Shown one piece after another: positions 5,150 to 9,130 of a stretch of DNA of 9,130 nucleotides. The notes under the pieces were generated by a model that had not been told where the DNA came from, did not search any database, and saw only the letters and a list, made by a program, of their open reading frames with translations. A program made the translations under genes and the position numbers. The stretch lies in NCBI GenBank assembly GCA_016871135.1, contig VFZQ01000167.1:1-9130 (forward strand). The letters run 5' to 3'. Each line of letters begins with the position of its first letter. Positions within the stretch are counted from its first letter, which is position 1. The DNA comes from Acidobacteriota bacterium (GTDB lineage Bacteria; Acidobacteriota; Terriglobia; Bryobacterales; Bryobacteraceae).

Positions 5150-7474
5150 ATGCTCCGAACATTTTTTCTCGTGCTCGCGGTCGCGCACGCCGCCGAGCTG
5201 CCCGAAGGCCCCGGCCGCTCCGAAGCCCTCAAACACTGTGGACGCTGTCATTCGATGGACCAGAGCGTCTCTCTCCGTCAGGGCCGTCAGGGCTGGACCG
5301 AAACCATCACCAAAATGGTGAATCTCGGCGTGCAAGGCAGCGAAGAAGAGTTGAACGCCATTTTGCTTTATTTGGCGAAGCACTTCGGCGCCTCGGGAGC
5401 CGAGACCGCCGCCACCGTGGGTGCGGCCTCTAAGCCAGACACCGGTATCGCCACCACGGCGCGAATTTCGACCACCGCCGCCCGCACGGCAACTCCGGCA
5501 ACCAACCCGCCGCCAGCGAAGGCCATCGATGCATCGAAGGAATGGCGCACCTATGGGCACGATCCCGGCGCGATGCGTTTCTCTCCGCTCAAGCAAATCA
5601 CACCCGAAAATGTTGGCAAGCTCAAAGTCGCCTGGGTCTATCACATGCGGCCCGAAGGGTACACAGGCGCGGGCGCGCCGCCGCCTCGCCGCCCGAATTC
5701 CGCCAACGCTCCCGCGGGCGACGAGCCCGAACAACCGCGCGCTCGCGTGCAATTCGGCGCCGGATATCGGCCTAGCGAAGTGACGCCGCTCGTCATCGGC
5801 GGAATCATGTACATCACGACGCCCTACTCGCGCGTAGCCGCTCTCGATCCCGCGAACGGCCGCGAGGTGTGGTCCTTCCAACTGCCTTCGGGCGTGCCCT
5901 CAACGCGCGGTCTTGAATTTTGGCCCGGCGATCGGCGCACACCCGCACAAGTCGTCTTCGGTTCGAGCGACGGTAAACTCTATTCGCTCGACGCCAAGAC
6001 CGGAAAGCCGAACATGGCCTTCGGCGACAACGGCGTCGTCAATCTCAACACGGACGCCATCATGCGCGGCCTGCCCGGACGCAACGCGCTGACCTCGCCG
6101 CCCATCGTCTACAAGCACCTCGTCATCACCGGCGGCACCACCCAGGAGAACCCGCCTCTCGGCCCCGCCGGCGATGTGCGCGCCTGGGACATGCACACCG
6201 GCAAGCTGGTCTGGACATTCAACTCCATTCCGCGCGGCGGTGAAAAGTTCAGCGAGACCTGGGCCGGCGAGAGCTGGAAAAACCGCTCCGGCGTCAACGT
6301 CTGGACCTTCTGCACGATCGACGAAAAACGCGGCATCGTCTACATGCCCTTCGGCGCGCCGTCGGTCGATCAGTACGGCGGCGATCGCGCCGGCGACAAT
6401 CTCTTCGGCTCCAGCATCGTCGCCGCCGACGCCAACACCGGCAAATACCTGTGGCACTTTCAAGCCGTCCACCACGACATCTGGGACGCCGACATGACCG
6501 CCGCGCCCGCGCTGTTCGACGTGAAGCAGGGCGGCAAAATAATCCCGGCCGTCGCGGCGATCACCAAAACCGGACTCCTGTTTCTTCTCGATCGAGTCAC
6601 CGGAAAGCCGATCTACGGCGTGGAAGAGCGGCCTGTCCCGCAAAGTGAAGTGCCTCTTGAACGCACCTCGAAGACCCAGCCGTTTCCGCGAAAGCCCCCG
6701 CCGTTGTCGCGCACCACATTTCGCATGGAGGAGGTCGCCACGGTGACGCCCGAAATCGAACGCGCCTGCAGGAAACTGCTGCAAGGCGTGCAAGTCGGCG
6801 GACCGTTTCTGCCGCCTGCCTACAACCGGCTGCGCGTGCAATTCCCGGGTAACCACGGCGGAGTCAACTGGGGAGGTATCTCGTTCAGTCCGCAGTTGGG
6901 CTACCTGTTCGCGAACGTCAACGAACTTGGCCAGGTGTCGGGCCTGCAAGATCACGACAAATCCAAAGGCCCCGCGCAAGGCGCCGGACAAGGCAACCGC
7001 GTCGACCCCGGCGGCCCGTATGAGGGCTTCCCCGGCGGCGGACGATTCAGCGTGCGCGGCATGGGCGTGCAGCAGCTTCCCTGCCAGCAGCCGCCGTGGG
7101 GGCAGTTGGTCGCGGTGAATGTAAACACCGGCGATATCGCTTGGAGAGTACCACTCGGAATCACCTACAGCTTGCCCGAAGGCAAACACAAAACCGGTCG
7201 TCCCGGCAACGGCGGTACGATTGCCACCGCCGGCGGACTCGTCTTCGTCGGCGCCACTGACGACGCCCGCTTCCGCGCCTTCGACGCCCGCAACGGCAAC
7301 GAGCTTTGGGATGTAAAACTCGCCGGTGCCGCCGAAGCGACGCCCATCACCTACGAAGCCCGCGACGGCCGCCAGTTCGTCGTCATCGCCGCGACCGGCG
7401 GCGGCTTCTTCAACAATCCGGTTACCGACGACAGCCTGATCGCCTTCGCCTTGGAAGACGCGCCAAAACCCTGA
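5150..7474 (+). CDS. PQQ-dependent dehydrogenase fused to an N-terminal cytochrome c domain
   Basis: The 774-residue protein begins with a hydrophobic signal peptide (residues 1-15). A small cytochrome c domain follows, with CGRCH at 30-34 and Met56 as likely axial ligand, then an Ala/Thr/Pro-rich linker (~82-128) and a quinoprotein propeller. The propeller opens with W132, Y135, D138 and R143 and contains HHDIWDAD at 441-448. By alignment from memory with E. coli glucose dehydrogenase, Asp446 and Lys473 match its catalytic Asp466 and Lys493. LPC at 643-645 with PPWG and the final A-T-P-x-T-Y repeat also fit that family. It should oxidise a sugar or alcohol in the periplasm and pass electrons through its own haem; the substrate is not determined. 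I chose this ATG because it gives the signal peptide; the frame extends to 4907 but only antisensically to sense of the HEAT-like gene. No Shine-Dalgarno is obvious. Confidence 0.92.
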   Translation: MLRTFFLVLAVAHAAELPEGPGRSEALKHCGRCHSMDQSVSLRQGRQGWTETITKMVNLGVQGSEEELNAILLYLAKHFGASGAETAATVGAASKPDTGIATTARISTTAARTATPATNPPPAKAIDASKEWRTYGHDPGAMRFSPLKQITPENVGKLKVAWVYHMRPEGYTGAGAPPPRRPNSANAPAGDEPEQPRARVQFGAGYRPSEVTPLVIGGIMYITTPYSRVAALDPANGREVWSFQLPSGVPSTRGLEFWPGDRRTPAQVVFGSSDGKLYSLDAKTGKPNMAFGDNGVVNLNTDAIMRGLPGRNALTSPPIVYKHLVITGGTTQENPPLGPAGDVRAWDMHTGKLVWTFNSIPRGGEKFSETWAGESWKNRSGVNVWTFCTIDEKRGIVYMPFGAPSVDQYGGDRAGDNLFGSSIVAADANTGKYLWHFQAVHHDIWDADMTAAPALFDVKQGGKIIPAVAAITKTGLLFLLDRVTGKPIYGVEERPVPQSEVPLERTSKTQPFPRKPPPLSRTTFRMEEVATVTPEIERACRKLLQGVQVGGPFLPPAYNRLRVQFPGNHGGVNWGGISFSPQLGYLFANVNELGQVSGLQDHDKSKGPAQGAGQGNRVDPGGPYEGFPGGGRFSVRGMGVQQLPCQQPPWGQLVAVNVNTGDIAWRVPLGITYSLPEGKHKTGRPGNGGTIATAGGLVFVGATDDARFRAFDARNGNELWDVKLAGAAEATPITYEARDGRQFVVIAATGGGFFNNPVTDDSLIAFALEDAPKP

Positions 7475-7509
7475 CATTCGTCGACGGTTAGCCTTGCCCG
7501 CCCACGGCT

Positions 7510-8851
7510 TCAACGCACCAACACGGTCGACGGATTCTGCGCATACCAACCAAACCAGAACGCCCGGTGCGCGGGCCAACGCGGCAGCAACTCGGCCTCG
7601 CGCCGCAGTCCCTCTTCCTCCACACGCCACTCCCGGCCCTGCCCGTCTCGCAACGCCCCATCTCGCGTCCAGCGTAGATCCCCGGTTCGGTAGACCCGGT
7701 TGGCACCCGCCTTCGTCGTCAGCACCAGAATCCGCTCGCCTTCGTGCTCATACTCGAACACCGGCTCGCGGGCCAGCCGGCGCGCCGACACAGCCAGCGG
7801 CGTCTTCCCCGGCAGGCGGACCACCAATACCTCGTCCTTGTTCTTCAGCCGCCCATCCCGCGCCGAGACTTGGAACATCAGTTCCTGCGTTCCGAAATAG
7901 TCGCGATAAGCGGCCCCCTCCGAGTAATCCCGCTGGTGACCGGTCTCCAGCGACAGCACAGTCGTCTCAGGATATTCCTGCCGCCATTCGCCCCATGTGG
8001 TGGTGACCACCGGCGCGAACGAAAGCTGCAACGGCTTCTTCGTCAGCGGACCCACCGCCGGCCGCCCCTCCAGCGTCGGCCACAGACTGTTCGTCTCCTC
8101 ATCGAACATCAACTTACTCGACTCATACAGCAATCCGCTGGTGCCAAACTTGTGGCCCTGGCTCAGATAGGGGATCACCGTCCCGCACAATGTGCAGTAC
8201 ACAATCGTCAAATCCAGGTCCCCCCACCCGGTCGATGGCCATCTCATGCCAGGCAAGAATCCGTTTGGGGTAGGCCCGCGCCTCGCCCTTGGCGGCGATG
8301 CCGAACACAATGTGGTTGTCTTTGAGATACGTCGCTTCACGAGCGGGCGTCGTTTTCGGATTGCGCAGCGGCGGAATGCCATTCACCCGCACGCCGCCCC
8401 AATCGATGCGATCGAGCCGGATCCGCGACTCGACGCCGGGCGGAAAGAAATTGCGCATACGCGGGTCGATTCCGGCGTAAACGAGCCCTTTGAACTCGCC
8501 AAAGTCCGGATGCGGCTCATACGGCAGCTCCCACATCCAGCGCTGCCAAGCCCCCACATTGCGGCCCATCGTCCGCCGAGTCCGCTCTTCGAGAAAACGC
8601 ACCAGCCGGTCGACGACACGGTCCGTCGACTGCGCCGGATCCCGAGCCGCTCCGCCTAGCTGACTCAGTATTCGCGTCAAGTCGACTACCATGGCCGTGT
8701 ATCCGGGACGCCATAGCCGCGCGAGTTCCTGGAGTGCCGGCGCCGCTTCGCGATCGTCCGCGCTCGCAGCTTCAAAGAAGAGCTTCAGGCTCGGATGGTT
8801 TCCAGCGGCCAGCGCCCAAGCCGCCGAGACCAGATTCCTCCTGCTAAGCAT
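7510..8851 (-). pseudogene. DUF3179 family gene, split by a one-base frameshift
   Basis: Two overlapping minus-strand frames encode the two halves of one DUF3179 protein of unknown function. The N-terminal half, from the ATG at 8851, has a twin-arginine-like MLSRRNLVSAAWALAAG. It also has the family blocks HPDFGEFKG, DRIDWGGV-x-x-NGIPPL, and GEARAYPKRILAWHEM. The C-terminal half continues in another frame with IVYCTLCGTVIPY, FGTSGLLYES, SLWPTLEG and RDY, ending at 7510. Family spacing places the break at the run of six G's at 8220-8225; removing one G restores V-G-D-L-D-L-T-I-V-Y-C. The total of 1342 nt is 447 codons plus one base. Both halves look well conserved with no other stops, so a recent mutation or a homopolymer sequencing error is more likely than an old pseudogene. 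The gene converges on the dehydrogenase gene with a 35-nt gap. Confidence 0.85.
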
Positions 8852-8854
8852 CGC

Positions 8855-8860
8855 ACCTCC
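8855..8860 (-). promoter_or_regulatory. Ribosome binding site GGAGGT for the DUF3179 gene
   Basis: On the minus strand GGAGGT ends 3 nt before the ATG at 8851. It favours this start over the in-frame ATG at 8899, which would place 16 extra residues in front of the twin-arginine-like signal. The spacing is a little short. Between this gene and the hairpin near 9050 I see only an 8-bp palindrome, GTGTACAC at 8924-8931, of unknown meaning. Confidence 0.6.
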
Positions 8861-9049
8861 GGCTGAATGGATCAGTTCCGTTATCCCGCAGGATTCCATT
8901 CGGCGATCCTTCGGACGAACACAGTGTACACCCGGCCCGCATGCGATCCGGGTCCGGTTTCCCAGACAGTGGTCCGCGAGTTGCCCCGCCGTCAGCGGCT
9001 CAGGCGGTTCCGTCGGTCTTTTTAGTATCGCAGCGCCGGGTCTAATCCC

Positions 9050-9066
9050 CCCGCCTTTCAGGCGGG
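9050..9066 (+). repeat. Perfect 7-bp GC-rich hairpin, with an overlapping alternative hairpin
   Basis: CCCGCCT pairs with AGGCGGG around a TTC loop. A second stem, GGCTG (9065-9069) with CAGCC (9074-9078) around CTTT, shares two bases with it, so the two cannot both form fully. No T-run follows, which argues against a terminator on this strand. It best fits an IS200/IS605 end hairpin; a REP-like chromosomal repeat is the alternative. Confidence 0.65.
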
Positions 9067-9099
9067 CTGCTTTCAGCCACGGTACTGCAAAATGGAATG

Positions 9100-9130
9100 A
9101 TGGCCGAGTACCGACGGAGCGCGCATGCGG
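9100..9130 (+). CDS. tnpA: IS200/IS605-type TnpA transposase, first ten codons (3' end outside window)
   Basis: From the ATG at 9100 the frame reads M-A-E-Y-R-R-S-A-H-A, and the next codon begins with G. From family knowledge, one clade of IS200/IS605 transposases starts with a very similar M-x-E-Y-R-x-x-x-H-x-V stretch ahead of the I-x-x-H-x-V-W and TKYR motifs. The catalytic HUH motif and Tyr would lie beyond the window. An ATG directly before it (9097) could be the start instead. No clear Shine-Dalgarno is seen. Ten residues are weak evidence alone; the hairpin just upstream adds support. It could still be a chance open frame. Confidence 0.45.
   Translation, partial: MAEYRRSAHA

Larger units (their letters stand above)
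9040..9130 (+). mobile_element. Possible left end of an IS200/IS605-family element (continues beyond window)
   Basis: A strong hairpin at 9050-9066 is followed 33 nt later by a reading frame that starts like a Y1 transposase (TnpA) of the IS200/IS605 family and runs off the right edge. These elements end in subterminal hairpins rather than terminal inverted repeats, and the left hairpin usually lies just upstream of tnpA. The exact left boundary cannot be placed: it should lie some bases before the hairpin, and 9040 is only an approximate value. No target duplication is expected for this family. The element lies upstream of the DUF3179 gene on the opposite strand. Confidence 0.45.

Noticed and set aside
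7475..7509. Possible bidirectional terminator between the convergent dehydrogenase and DUF3179 genes
   Set aside because: Only a GTCGAC palindrome is present; no stem of useful length or T-run was found.
5900..7630. A 576-codon minus-strand open frame antisense to the PQQ dehydrogenase
   Set aside because: The plus-strand frame shows the full quinoprotein motif set; the antisense product has low-complexity composition and no known motif.
8983..9023. Possible terminator: short GC stems (around CCGCC and GGCGG) before a TTTTT run
   Set aside because: The T-run is more than ten bases from the stem and the stem is weak, so it does not have the shape of an intrinsic terminator.
1..9130. CRISPR arrays, tRNA or rRNA genes
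   Set aside because: No regularly spaced direct repeats, tRNA cloverleaf or rRNA-like stretches were seen on reading either strand.

Overview
The window is high-GC DNA, dense with genes. It most likely comes from an Acidobacteriota chromosome, perhaps Bryobacterales or a Solibacter-like lineage. That assignment is inference from gene content (a cytochrome c / PQQ-dehydrogenase fusion, a PQQ-type beta-propeller protein, a TIM-barrel sugar isomerase with a twin-arginine-like N-terminus, a DUF3179 protein). No taxonomic marker gene is present.

Left part (1-2339): the C-terminal ~360 residues of a PQQ-like beta-propeller protein whose start lies before the window. It is followed 18 nt later by a xylose isomerase-like TIM-barrel protein (sugar phosphate isomerase/epimerase family). 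A group 1 truncated haemoglobin runs the other way and meets the isomerase tail to tail, with the two stop codons sharing a 6-nt overlap.

Middle part (2565-5111): a tight three-gene operon on the plus strand. It encodes a small protein with an Ig-like beta domain and a peptidoglycan-binding-like domain, a predicted metzincin zinc protease with a large beta-rich N-terminal part, and an all-helical HEAT-like protein. Intergenic gaps are 3 and 12 nt, and none of the three has a signal peptide. This cassette is the least conventional part of the window. The domain pairing recalls cargo or effector modules of contractile injection systems, with the HEAT-like protein as a possible partner or immunity factor, but nothing in the window proves that.

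Right part (5150-9130): a periplasmic PQQ-dependent dehydrogenase of the quinoprotein glucose dehydrogenase type carries its own N-terminal c-type haem domain. On the minus strand, converging on it, is a DUF3179 family gene broken by a one-base frameshift at a run of six G's. Upstream of that gene, at the right edge, a strong hairpin followed by the first ten codons of a TnpA-like reading frame looks like the left end of an IS200/IS605-family element running out of the window.

Two large minus-strand open frames (2706-4508 and 5900-7630) are judged antisense shadows of GC-rich genes.
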